From positions 806,001-870,000 of the forward strand of contig NZ_QBKS01000001.1 of NCBI RefSeq assembly GCF_003054285.1: 64,000 nucleotides of DNA. Direction: 5' to 3'. A program made the translations under genes and the position numbers. Positions 41,735-50,043 of this stretch are shown piece after piece. The notes beneath the pieces were generated by a model. It worked only from the letters and a program-made list of their open reading frames with translations, was not told the DNA's origin and made no database searches. Every line of letters begins with the position of its first letter. The first letter of the stretch is position 1. The stretch is from Litoreibacter ponti. Its GTDB lineage: Bacteria; Pseudomonadota; Alphaproteobacteria; Rhodobacterales; Rhodobacteraceae.

Positions 41735-41946
41735 GCCGCCCGAAGAAACGCTCGCTGACGCTGCGCGGTCATCGCACGTCCGTGTCTCTGGAAGATGAGT
41801 TCTGGGCCGAGTTCCGCCGCATCGCCGCCGAGAAATCCCGCCCTATCAATGACCTAGCGGCAGAGATCGACGAGGCGCGGGGCACGGACATCGGGCTCGC
41901 CTCTGCCATCAGACTATTCGTGCTGGCAGATTTGAAAGCTCAATAG
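41731..41946 (+). CDS. Ribbon-helix-helix domain protein
   Basis: 71-residue small DNA-binding-type protein. RSLTLRGHRTSVSLEDEFW is the beta strand and turn of the RHH_4 domain; FRRIAAEKSRPINDLAAEID and SAIRLFVLADL are the helices. The family often acts as transcription factor, with unknown targets here. It overlaps the preceding gene by 4 bp and, at its 3' end, 7 bp of the convergent DUF3592 gene. Confidence 0.8.
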   Translation: MSRPKKRSLTLRGHRTSVSLEDEFWAEFRRIAAEKSRPINDLAAEIDEARGTDIGLASAIRLFVLADLKAQ

Positions 41947-42401
41947 CGTTTGCGCAGGCGCACGCGTTCGAGGGCCATCCATAGCGCAAACCCCAGCAAA
42001 GCTAAGCCGACAAGCGTCAGCCCCCACAGAAAGATTTGCATCCCAAACGAGCGTTTGAACGGAAGGTCAATCGCGATGCTTTGCGTCTCCGCCCGCCAGA
42101 GGACGGTCACCCGGTCGCCCAGCCGGAAGTCATAATACCGAGAGCCGTTGGCCACGTTCATTTCCCGAGGCTGTCCGCCGGGATCGGTGAATTTCACCCG
42201 CGGCACAAAGGTCAGATAGGTCGCCCCCGGAGACGTACGAAAGCTGGAGAGGTCGACCACTTGTCCGGGCAACCGTTCGCCGTGAGAGGTCCAGTTCCAG
42301 ATCACCCGATCCATGTTCGCGAGCCCAACGATGACAATGCCGAAAGCCATCGCGATAATGATCATCGACCACGGCGCGCCTGTGTTTTTACCACCGCTCA
42401 T
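41940..42401 (-). CDS. DUF3592 domain membrane protein
   Basis: 153-residue protein with one hydrophobic helix near residues 12-30 and a second near 122-143. The globular part between has the beta-rich DUF3592 pattern GQVVDLSSFRT, FVPRVKFTDPGGQP and YDFRLGDRVTVLWRAET. Function unknown. It starts 3 bp after the P450 stop, so it may be co-transcribed with the P450 and the hydrolase. Confidence 0.72.
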   Translation of the reverse strand: MSGGKNTGAPWSMIIIAMAFGIVIVGLANMDRVIWNWTSHGERLPGQVVDLSSFRTSPGATYLTFVPRVKFTDPGGQPREMNVANGSRYYDFRLGDRVTVLWRAETQSIAIDLPFKRSFGMQIFLWGLTLVGLALLGFALWMALERVRLRKRY

Positions 42402-42404
42402 CGC

Positions 42405-43748
42405 TCAATCCCTCTTGCTCACCCTTAACCATATTCCGTCTTTCGCGCGCACGGTCAAATGCGCCACGGGCACCGGAACCCGCTCGGTCAACTCAAAGCG
42501 AAAGCTGCGCAACAGCATCGACAGCAGAAGCGGGCCTTCGACCATCGCGAAGCCCGCGCCGGTGCAGACCCGCGGCCCGGCGGAGAACGGGATATACGCG
42601 TCGCGCTGACATTGTTTGCCATTCTCGGTTTTCCAGCGCCCAGGATCGAAGCCATCGGGGTCATCCCACAGCCGCGTGTGCCGATGCAGATGCCATGGCG
42701 ACAGCACGATCTGTGCCCCGGGTTTGACGACGCGGTCCCGGAAGCGCTCCGGGCATGTCGTTTCGCGCACCATCATCGGGACCGGCGGATAGAGGCGCAG
42801 CGCTTCGCGGAACACGTCCCGCGAGAGTGGCAGTTTTGACATGCTCGATATGTCTGGATCGGCCTCCAACGCCAGCGCCTCTTTCGCCAGTTTGTCCTGC
42901 CAGTCCGGGTACATGGCGACGAGAAACAGCGTCCACGCCAGGGCGCTCGCGCTGGTCTCGTGGCCCGCAAGAAAGAAGATTGCGACCTGGTCGACCATTT
43001 CTTCGGTCGTGAAGGTTTCGCCCGTTTCCGGGTCGGCGGTCGTCATGATTTTTGTCGCCAAATCGTCCGGCGCGGTACCGGCTTTGATTTGAGCCATCCG
43101 CGCTTTGGTCAGCTGGGTGATCAGGCCGCGGATCGACGCGGCGGTCTCTTTCGTTCGCCCCTTGAAGAGCCGCGGCATCCAGCGCGGGCCCCTGACGAAG
43201 GCAGCGAGGTTCAGGATCGGCTGCGTGCGCTGGTAGTCGCGGAATTCTGCGAAGACCCGCGCTGCGATCTCGTCCTCGATGGGCAGTGAGAAAAGCGTGC
43301 GGAAAATCACGTCCGCGGCGGCGAAGCTGGTCTGTTCCTCGATCTCGACGACGCCTTCGGGCAACCGCGCCACTGCCGCCTGCCCCGCCGCCCACATCGC
43401 CGGGAAGGTGTCGCGCAGGCGGCCGCCCTCGAAGGCCGGATCAATGATGCGGCGCTGCCGTTCCCACTCTGCCCCGTTGGTCAGAAAGACCGAGTTGCCC
43501 AACAGCGGACGAAGCCCCTCCCCGATGCGGTCGGATTTCGGGAAGTCCTGTGGGCGATCTTTCAGCACGGTTTTCACCAGTTCCGGCTGATTCATCAGAT
43601 AGCTACGGAAGAACGGGGTTCTGAACTCCGCCATCCAGGCGCGATAAAGCTTCGCGGGCTGCGCGGACAGGATATCTTGGCGGAACAGCTTCACATAACG
43701 CCAAAGCGAGACGCGATCCGGACGCGACGGCGGCTTGGGCGGGATCAT
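42405..43748 (-). CDS. Cytochrome P450
   Basis: 447-residue heme monooxygenase. The I-helix oxygen-activation motif AGHETSA is at 261-267, the ExxR pair at E315-R318 (EALRLYPPVP), and the heme loop FSAGPRVCTG at 388-397 with the heme-ligating cysteine C395. No reductase or ferredoxin is fused. The start overlaps the stop of the upstream hydrolase gene by 4 bp, which fixes it over a longer frame. Substrate is unknown; coupling to the hydrolase suggests a joint lipid or ester-related pathway. Confidence 0.9.
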   Translation of the reverse strand: MIPPKPPSRPDRVSLWRYVKLFRQDILSAQPAKLYRAWMAEFRTPFFRSYLMNQPELVKTVLKDRPQDFPKSDRIGEGLRPLLGNSVFLTNGAEWERQRRIIDPAFEGGRLRDTFPAMWAAGQAAVARLPEGVVEIEEQTSFAAADVIFRTLFSLPIEDEIAARVFAEFRDYQRTQPILNLAAFVRGPRWMPRLFKGRTKETAASIRGLITQLTKARMAQIKAGTAPDDLATKIMTTADPETGETFTTEEMVDQVAIFFLAGHETSASALAWTLFLVAMYPDWQDKLAKEALALEADPDISSMSKLPLSRDVFREALRLYPPVPMMVRETTCPERFRDRVVKPGAQIVLSPWHLHRHTRLWDDPDGFDPGRWKTENGKQCQRDAYIPFSAGPRVCTGAGFAMVEGPLLLSMLLRSFRFELTERVPVPVAHLTVRAKDGIWLRVSKRD

Positions 43749-45013
43749 ATTGACACATACCCGGACGCGGGCACATCGATGCGCGACTTGCTCTGCGGAC
43801 GGTCCTTGTAGCGCTCCATTAAGGTTAATGGTCCCGCCGTGATCTGGAAGTAGTCGTAGTCTTTCGGACGGTCGAAGGCGCAGAGGTATTGGAAGTGCAG
43901 ACGGAAGAAGCGCCAGCGCAGCTCTTTCCACCGCTCCGGGCTCAGGCTTTGCGTGAACGCGGCGGAAAACACCAACGGCCAGCGTTTATCTTTGGGTGCG
44001 ACGCCGGACACGGCCACAGGGTCGCAGAGCGCGAATGCACAGCCATCGCCGGGCGCCGTGACGTCGACCCAAGTGATGTCCGCACGTGATGAGAGGAATT
44101 GAAGATCGCCCCGCAACCTGTTGGCTTTCGGCAAGAAAGAGACCATGGGCACGACCTGTCCAATGCTCAGGAATGCCAAGTGCGGGCCGTTCTTGGGCAG
44201 TTCCTCCGCGCGGATCAGATCGGCCAGGATCGACACGCCAAGATGCGCGCCGGAGGAATGCCCGACGACGAGCACCTCGTCGCAATCGTCGATCAGCGCC
44301 TCCGCGATGATCGCGCGAAACTCTGCCATGCGCGCCTCCAATGCCGGCGGATTGGCCCCCATCCACCGTGCCGAATAGGCGTAGTCATGCATCAGGTAAT
44401 AGGCGAAAAGCTTGCCGTCTCGGGCCTTGAACCAGCGCAACATGGTAAACATCACCGCGAGTGTCGCGATCCAGCCGAGGAGCGAGATTAACCAAAGATA
44501 CTGCCCGGATATCAACGGTCCTAAGACCATACGCAGCCCGCGCTCCCCGACCCATTCGATCGCGTTCGCGACCAAGCGACCAAGTCCAAAGGCCAGCGCC
44601 AATTGCAGCAGCAGCATACCGATAGGATAGAGCGCGGCGATGATTGGCCCCTTGCGCAGGCGCATCAGGCGGATCAGCGCGCCGGTCCCGATATAGGTCG
44701 CCGCCGTGCGCAGCAGTTGCCAGTAGGTCGCGGGGATCGAATTTGACATCGAGCTCCGAACGATGTCGGACCAGACAAGCACGTCCACCTGCGCCTTCGT
44801 CCGCTGCCCATCGATCTCTGCCTCGGCATACCAGCCATAAATGCCCTTTCCGGATTTCGGTTTTAAATCAATCTGGTAGCCGCTGATCTGAGCCTGCGCT
44901 GCACCTTCTTTGCGGTAGAGTTCGCGGTAGCGTCGCGGATGGATCGGATCGTAGCCCGGGATGTAGAACACCCGGCGCGTCCGTACGGTCTGATCAGGGC
45001 TTGCCTTACTCAT
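43745..45013 (-). CDS. Membrane-embedded alpha/beta hydrolase-like protein
   Basis: 422 residues, no named family known to me. RRVFYIPGYDPIHPRRYRELY opens an alpha/beta-hydrolase-like strand and loop. Two to three hydrophobic segments (about 120-150 and 168-192) interrupt the fold, then VLVVGHSSGAHLGVSIL (251-255 GHSSG) is a clear nucleophile elbow with candidate catalytic Ser253 or Ser254. The start was chosen for the MSKASPDQ N terminus; the longer frame adds 13 residues. It is translationally coupled to the P450. Confidence 0.72.
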   Translation of the reverse strand: MSKASPDQTVRTRRVFYIPGYDPIHPRRYRELYRKEGAAQAQISGYQIDLKPKSGKGIYGWYAEAEIDGQRTKAQVDVLVWSDIVRSSMSNSIPATYWQLLRTAATYIGTGALIRLMRLRKGPIIAALYPIGMLLLQLALAFGLGRLVANAIEWVGERGLRMVLGPLISGQYLWLISLLGWIATLAVMFTMLRWFKARDGKLFAYYLMHDYAYSARWMGANPPALEARMAEFRAIIAEALIDDCDEVLVVGHSSGAHLGVSILADLIRAEELPKNGPHLAFLSIGQVVPMVSFLPKANRLRGDLQFLSSRADITWVDVTAPGDGCAFALCDPVAVSGVAPKDKRWPLVFSAAFTQSLSPERWKELRWRFFRLHFQYLCAFDRPKDYDYFQITAGPLTLMERYKDRPQSKSRIDVPASGYVSI

Positions 45014-45096
45014 GGCGCGACGATAGCGGCGCTTTTTGGCAAAAGTAAGCAAGGCTGAGCGTGGACAAGGGGCGCCGTGTCTCCTAGATCACTGCC

Positions 45097-45327
45097 ATGG
45101 ACCATCACGCTGAACTCGACGCCCTCGGGCTGCTCTGCCCGCTCCCTGTTCTGAAGGCCCGCAAGCGCCTGCAAGCGCTGTCTTCGGGCGAGGTTTTGAG
45201 GGTGCTTGCGGACGATCCCGCCGCCATCGTTGACGTGCCCCATTTCTGCGCCGAAGCCGGGCATGAGCTTGTTTCGATGACCGATGCGGGCGCGCATCAG
45301 GTCTACCTTCTGCGCAAGGGCGGATAG
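45097..45327 (+). CDS. TusA-like sulfur carrier protein
   Basis: 76-residue SirA/TusA-family protein. The signature LDALGLLCPLPVLKARKRL is present with the persulfide-carrying Cys14 in CPxP. TusA proteins relay sulfur for tRNA thiolation, molybdenum cofactor or sulfur oxidation. No partner gene is adjacent; it stands alone between the hydrolase and the IOR gene, divergent from the former. Confidence 0.88.
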   Translation: MDHHAELDALGLLCPLPVLKARKRLQALSSGEVLRVLADDPAAIVDVPHFCAEAGHELVSMTDAGAHQVYLLRKGG

Positions 45328-45364
45328 CACCCTTCCGGGGGCAATATTTTAGCCAAGATGAAGT

Positions 45365-48300
45365 CTATTGGGCCGCAAGTGCGTCGGGCGTCGTGTCGAG
45401 GCTTGCAAGCAGCTCCAGGCGGCGTTTCGCGGCGGCTTTCGCGTTGGCGTCCTTGACCGGACCGAAGCCGCGAATTTGCAAAGGCAACTCTGCCAGCGCA
45501 ACCGCCGCATCGCGGTTTTTTGCCTTAAGAATTTTAGGCAGATCGGCCTCGTATTGCTTGATCAAGGCGCGCTCCATCATGCGCTCGGCGGTGTAGCCAA
45601 ACGGGTCGAGCGGTGTGCCGCGCAGACGCTTGAACCGGGCAAGCAGGCGGAACGCTCGCAACATCCCTGCGCCGTACTCCTTCTTCATCGGGCGCCCGTT
45701 CGCACCGATCTTCGACAGCATCGGCGGGGCGAGATGGTAGGTCAGCTTCAGCTCCCCATCAAAGGCGTCTCGGGCCTTGGCTTCTGTCTCGAGATGCAGT
45801 CGCGCGACCTCGTATTCGTCCTTGTAGGACAATAGCTTATGGTAGCCTTTGGCAACGGCCTCCTTCAGCGCAGGATCATCGATCTTGTCGACCGTCTTGC
45901 GGTATTTCTTGGCGAGACGCGCGGACTGATATCTGGTCAGATGATCGGCGCGGAAGGCGATCTTTTCATCAACGCCTTTCGGCAGCGCGACGACCTTATC
46001 CGTCACATACCCTGCCGCCTGATCCGGGTGTGCGGCCGCCCAGCGACCAAGCTCGAACGCGCGTTTATTGCGCTCGGGCGCGGCCCCGTTCAGCTCGATC
46101 GCTTGCATCAGCGCATCATGGGAGATCGGGATGAGACCGCGCTGCCACGCCGCACCGAAAATCATCATGTTGGAATAGATGCTGTCGCCCATCAGCACGC
46201 GGGCGAGTTCGGACGCGTCAAAGAATTGCACCCCGTCGCGCAGCCGTGCAGACAGCGACAATTCCAGGCGGTCGGAAGGGATTCTGAACTCTGTGTCGCG
46301 GGTGAAATCGCCAGTGACGATCTCGTGGTTATTCACCACGGCACCCGTCCGACCAGAGGTCATCAATCCCAAGGTTTTGGCCCCGGCCGTGACGACCAAG
46401 TCTCCACCGATTATCGCGTCCGCCTCGCCCGTGGCGACACGGATAGCTGTTATATCGTCGGGGCTATTGGCCAGACGGCAATGGATATGCACGGCACCGC
46501 CCTTTTGCGCGAGACCGGCCATTTCCATCATGCCCGCGCCTTTGCCGTCGATATGGGCTGCCATGGCAAGAACCGCGCCGATGGTTACCACGCCGGTGCC
46601 GCCAACCCCTGTGATCACAACGTTATGCGTGCCTGTGATCACAGGCAGCGCCGGCTCTGGCAGGTCCGGCAAGTCGACCTCTGCGGTGGCCTGCTTTTTC
46701 AGTTTGGCCCCTTCAACGGTCACGAAGGACGGGCAGAAGCCATTCACACAAGAGAAATCCTTGTTGCAGGAGCTTTGGTCGATGGCGCGTTTGCGGCCAA
46801 GTTCCGTTTCGACCGGCACAATGGAGACGCAGTTCGACTGCACCCCGCAATCGCCGCAGCCTTCGCAGACATCGGTGTTGATGAAGACGCGCTTGTCAGG
46901 GTCAGGGAACAGCCCGCGCTTGCGCCGACGACGCTTTTCGGCGGCGCAGGTTTGCACATAAACAATGGCCGATACTCCTTTGACTTTGCTCATTTTCTCT
47001 TGAACGGTTTGCAGCTCAGCCCGTTCATATCGCGGTAAATCCGTGGGAAAAGCGGTGAAATCCAGATCCTCTTTATCGTCATAAACCAGCGCGAGGTTTT
47101 CAATGCCCATAGCCCGCAGCTCCGCCACGATCCGAGGCGCGCCGAGACCGCCATCATTGCCCTGTCCCCCGGTCATCGCGACGGCGTCATTGAACAGGAT
47201 CTTGTAGGTGATGTTCGTGCCCGCCGCGACCGCAGCGCGGATCGCCTGGATGCCGGAGTGATTGTATGTGCCGTCACCGATGTTCTGGAAAACGTGATCA
47301 CGTTTGGAAAACGGCGCCTCGCCGATCCAGTTCGCGCCCTCGCCGCCCATATGGGTGAAGCCCAGCGTCTCGCGGTCCATCCATTGGACCATGTAGTGAC
47401 AGCCGATCCCCGCGTAAGCGCGCGAGCCCTCTGGCACCTTGGTGGAGGTATTATGGGGGCAGCCGGAGCAGAAATAGGGCAGCCGCGCCGCGATATCCTG
47501 TGCGTTGTCGGACCGGCGCGCCTCTGCCAGCTGCGCCAGGCCCGCTTCAATCCGGTCGGTGCGGCGGCCTTCCTCGATCAGGATACCGCCCAGTTTCTCT
47601 GCAATATCAATGGGGTCCAGGGCCATCTGTGGGGTAAACAGCACCTCGCCCTGCTTCGTGCCGCCATAGACGCGGCGCCCACGGCGGTCGTCGAAAATCG
47701 CCTCCTTGATCTGGACCTCGATCAGCTTGCGCTTCTCTTCCACCACGACGATCAGGTCGAGCCCTTCCGCCCACTCGTTGAAACTGTCCATATCCAACGG
47801 CCAGACCTGCGCGATCTTGTAGGTTGCGATTCCGAGGCGCTTGGCCTCTTCATCGTCGATGCCGAGCAACGAGAGCGCGTGACACAGGTCCAGCCAATTC
47901 TTGCCCGCCGCAACAAACCCGATCTTCGCCTGCGCGTCGCCCATGACCGGGCGGTCGATTTTATTTGCCTTTGCAAAGGCTTCCGCGGCGAAGCGCTTGT
48001 GATTGATCACCCGCTCTTCCTGCAATTGCGGCGTGTCGACAAGGCGGATGTTCAGGCCCCCTTCCGGCATGTCGAACTCTGGCGTGACGAAATTCATGCG
48101 GTCCGGGCGGCCATCGACGACCGAGGTCACCTCGATCGTATCTTTCATGGTCTTCAAGCCGACCCACAGGCCGGAGTAGCGCGACAAGGCCCAGCCATAG
48201 AGCCCGAAATCGAGGATTTCCTGCACACCGGCGGGCGAGATGATGGGCATATACGCGTCGACCATGGCCCAGTCGGACTGGTGCAAGGTGGTCGACGACT

Positions 48301-48751
48301 CGCCCGTGTGATCGTCGCCCATTGCCATCAGCACGCCGCCTCGCGCCGACGAGCCCGCCATATTCGCGTGGCGCATCACGTCACCGGAGCGGTCGACCCC
48401 AGGGCCCTTGCCGTACCACAGGCCGAACACGCCATCATAGCGCCCCTCGCCCCGCAGCTCCGCCTGCTGCGCGCCCCAAAGCGCGGTCGCGGCGAGGTCT
48501 TCGTTCAGACCCGGCTGGAAGGTGATGTTGCTGGCGTCAAGCTGCTTGGCGGCGCGGGTCATCTGCATGTCGACCGCGCCCAATGGCGAGCCGCGATACC
48601 CCGTCACCAGACCCGCGGTGTTCAGCCCCGCGACCTCGTCGCGGGCCTTTTGCATCAGCATGAGCCGCACCAGCGCTTGTGTGCCGTTGAGCAGAACCGG
48701 GGATTTGTCCAGGTCGTAGCGGTCGTTCAATGATACGGTCTGAGTGCCCAT
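45365..48751 (-). CDS. Indolepyruvate ferredoxin oxidoreductase, fused IorA/IorB type
   Basis: 1128-residue TPP and iron-sulfur enzyme that oxidatively decarboxylates aryl-pyruvates from aromatic amino acids to acyl-CoA, reducing ferredoxin. The N-terminal half carries pyrimidine- and TPP-binding regions (GYRGSPLGAVDM near residue 50; DDKEDLDF-type acidic segments near 590). CSGCPHNTS near 430 and VCEGCGDCGVQSNC near 660 are cysteine clusters. The C-terminal gamma domain begins near VITGVGGTGVVTIG. GGGAGG precedes the ATG. It is divergent from a LysR gene with a perfect dyad between them. Confidence 0.9.
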   Translation of the reverse strand: MGTQTVSLNDRYDLDKSPVLLNGTQALVRLMLMQKARDEVAGLNTAGLVTGYRGSPLGAVDMQMTRAAKQLDASNITFQPGLNEDLAATALWGAQQAELRGEGRYDGVFGLWYGKGPGVDRSGDVMRHANMAGSSARGGVLMAMGDDHTGESSTTLHQSDWAMVDAYMPIISPAGVQEILDFGLYGWALSRYSGLWVGLKTMKDTIEVTSVVDGRPDRMNFVTPEFDMPEGGLNIRLVDTPQLQEERVINHKRFAAEAFAKANKIDRPVMGDAQAKIGFVAAGKNWLDLCHALSLLGIDDEEAKRLGIATYKIAQVWPLDMDSFNEWAEGLDLIVVVEEKRKLIEVQIKEAIFDDRRGRRVYGGTKQGEVLFTPQMALDPIDIAEKLGGILIEEGRRTDRIEAGLAQLAEARRSDNAQDIAARLPYFCSGCPHNTSTKVPEGSRAYAGIGCHYMVQWMDRETLGFTHMGGEGANWIGEAPFSKRDHVFQNIGDGTYNHSGIQAIRAAVAAGTNITYKILFNDAVAMTGGQGNDGGLGAPRIVAELRAMGIENLALVYDDKEDLDFTAFPTDLPRYERAELQTVQEKMSKVKGVSAIVYVQTCAAEKRRRRKRGLFPDPDKRVFINTDVCEGCGDCGVQSNCVSIVPVETELGRKRAIDQSSCNKDFSCVNGFCPSFVTVEGAKLKKQATAEVDLPDLPEPALPVITGTHNVVITGVGGTGVVTIGAVLAMAAHIDGKGAGMMEMAGLAQKGGAVHIHCRLANSPDDITAIRVATGEADAIIGGDLVVTAGAKTLGLMTSGRTGAVVNNHEIVTGDFTRDTEFRIPSDRLELSLSARLRDGVQFFDASELARVLMGDSIYSNMMIFGAAWQRGLIPISHDALMQAIELNGAAPERNKRAFELGRWAAAHPDQAAGYVTDKVVALPKGVDEKIAFRADHLTRYQSARLAKKYRKTVDKIDDPALKEAVAKGYHKLLSYKDEYEVARLHLETEAKARDAFDGELKLTYHLAPPMLSKIGANGRPMKKEYGAGMLRAFRLLARFKRLRGTPLDPFGYTAERMMERALIKQYEADLPKILKAKNRDAAVALAELPLQIRGFGPVKDANAKAAAKRRLELLASLDTTPDALAAQ

Positions 48752-48784
48752 GCGCGCCTCCCAACGACTACATTGTGAGCATTA

Positions 48785-48805
48785 TAGGTCACAAAAGCTG
48801 ACCTA
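48785..48805. promoter_or_regulatory. LysR-type operator dyad
   Basis: TAGGTCA-N7-TGACCTA is a perfect 7-bp inverted repeat containing the T-N11-A core of LysR boxes. It lies 33 bp upstream of the IOR start and about 85 bp upstream of the LysR start, the expected place for control of the divergent pair. Confidence 0.7.
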
Positions 48806-48889
48806 CCAAGCTCTTTTTCACGCTTGCAAGCTATGCAGCCCCCGCATGACGGGCTAACAAGCCGGGAGTTTTGACGAGGGACAGCCGCA

Positions 48890-49795
48890 ATGGACTGGGA
48901 CAAGCTGAGAATTTTCCACGCGGTGGCCGACGCGGGCTCCCTGACCCATGCCGGCGACACGTTGCACCTGTCGCAGTCTGCCGTGTCGCGCCAGATCCGC
49001 GCTTTGGAGGAATCGCTCAACACCACCCTCTTTCACCGGCACGCCCGCGGGCTGATCCTGACCGAGCAAGGCGAGCTGCTGTTTGACGCGACCCGAGCCA
49101 TGACCAAGCGGCTCGATGCCGCCAGCGCGCGTATCCGAGACAGCGAAGAAGAGGTGTTCGGCGAGCTGCGCGTCACCACGACCATCGGCTTCGGCTCGCT
49201 CTGGCTTGCGCCACGGCTGTCGAATTTCTACGTGGATTATCCGGAGCTTAACATCGACCTGATGCTCGATGAGCGGGTGCTGGACCTGCCAATGCGCGAG
49301 GCGGATGTGGCGATCCGCATGAAGGAGCCGTCGCAGGCCGATCTGGTGCGAAAGCGGCTGATGTCGGTGCGGATGCGGCTATATGCGTCGCGCAATTACC
49401 TTGAAAACCACCAGATGCCCGAGCAGATCGAGGATTTGCAGGATCACCGCCTGATTTGCCAAAACACCACATCCGAGCAGGTCTCGGCGGGGGCCACGCT
49501 GGTGCGCGAGTTGATGAGCTATGAGTTGCCGAACCTGTTGACCGTGAACAATTATTTCGGCTGTTTGCAGGCCGTGCGCCATGATCTTGGGATCGGCATT
49601 TTGCCCGACTACGTGGCCATAGACGACCGCGAGCTGGTGCGCGTCCTGCCGGATGTCGAGTCGAATGTTGTGCCCGTTTTCCTCGCATACCCGGAAGAAT
49701 TACGGCAGTCCAAGCGCATTTCTGCGTTCCGCGACTTTGTCGTAGGACAAATCGACTTACAGCGCAAACGCGCGCAAAACATTGAAAACGCTTGA
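48890..49795 (+). CDS. LysR-family transcriptional regulator
   Basis: 301 residues. Residues 1-62 are a LysR helix-turn-helix: MDWDKLRIFHAVADAGSLT, then LSQSAVSRQIRALEESLNTTLF. The rest is the two-lobe effector domain, with DLMLDERVLDLPMREADVAI typical of the AaeR-like group. It is divergent from the IOR gene and has a dyad operator in between, so it probably controls aryl-pyruvate oxidation. Confidence 0.87.
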   Translation: MDWDKLRIFHAVADAGSLTHAGDTLHLSQSAVSRQIRALEESLNTTLFHRHARGLILTEQGELLFDATRAMTKRLDAASARIRDSEEEVFGELRVTTTIGFGSLWLAPRLSNFYVDYPELNIDLMLDERVLDLPMREADVAIRMKEPSQADLVRKRLMSVRMRLYASRNYLENHQMPEQIEDLQDHRLICQNTTSEQVSAGATLVRELMSYELPNLLTVNNYFGCLQAVRHDLGIGILPDYVAIDDRELVRVLPDVESNVVPVFLAYPEELRQSKRISAFRDFVVGQIDLQRKRAQNIENA

Positions 49796-49854
49796 TTTCC
49801 GATTGATATGCACCCTGCGCATAGCGGGTTTGCTTTTAATTTTGCCTAAATTTC

Positions 49855-49883
49855 TTGAACCGGTTGGTGCAGGTGCCTAAATC
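49855..49883 (+). promoter_or_regulatory. Candidate promoter of a small RNA (RpoH-like -35)
   Basis: CTTGAAC (TTGAAC at 49855-49860) and CTAAAT/TAAATC (49877-49883) are 17 bp apart. The CTTGAA half is like heat-shock sigma factor -35 elements. The start site would be near 49890, directly before a stable hairpin. Confidence 0.45.
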
Positions 49884-49888
49884 CCAAT

Positions 49889-49961
49889 CATCGAGAGGCG
49901 CTGATGCGTTTCTCACCTCCCTGTTGGACTTTGGCCGAGCTTCGTGCTCGGCCTTTTTTTT
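49889..49961 (+). ncRNA. Candidate trans-acting small RNA with anti-Shine-Dalgarno motif
   Basis: About 73 nt, no open reading frame. Hairpin 1 is GAGAGGCGC-TGAT-GCGTTTCTC (49893-49914, 9 bp with two G-U). An unpaired ACCTCCCTG segment (49915-49923) is complementary to ribosome-binding sites. Hairpin 2, GGCCGAGC-TTCGT-GCTCGGCC with eight T, is an intrinsic terminator (49933-49961). This layout resembles known alphaproteobacterial stress sRNAs with CCUCC motifs (CcsR and alpha-r14 groups). Identity to a named family is not claimed. Confidence 0.6.
49933..49961 (+). terminator. Intrinsic terminator of the candidate small RNA
   Basis: Perfect 8-bp stem GGCCGAGC/GCTCGGCC, 5-nt loop TTCGT, then eight T. 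It ends 82 bp before purL. Confidence 0.93.
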
Positions 49962-50043
49962 CGGCCAGAGACAAAGCCCTTCCGCTTCGCCCGCCACTGC
50001 CTTATGAGACCCGCAACACAAGCGCTTTCGGGGGAAATCGAGC

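Noticed and set aside
47258..48733. A 491-codon plus-strand frame opposite the IOR gene
   Set aside because: Antisense shadow; the IOR frame has TPP and iron-sulfur motifs throughout.
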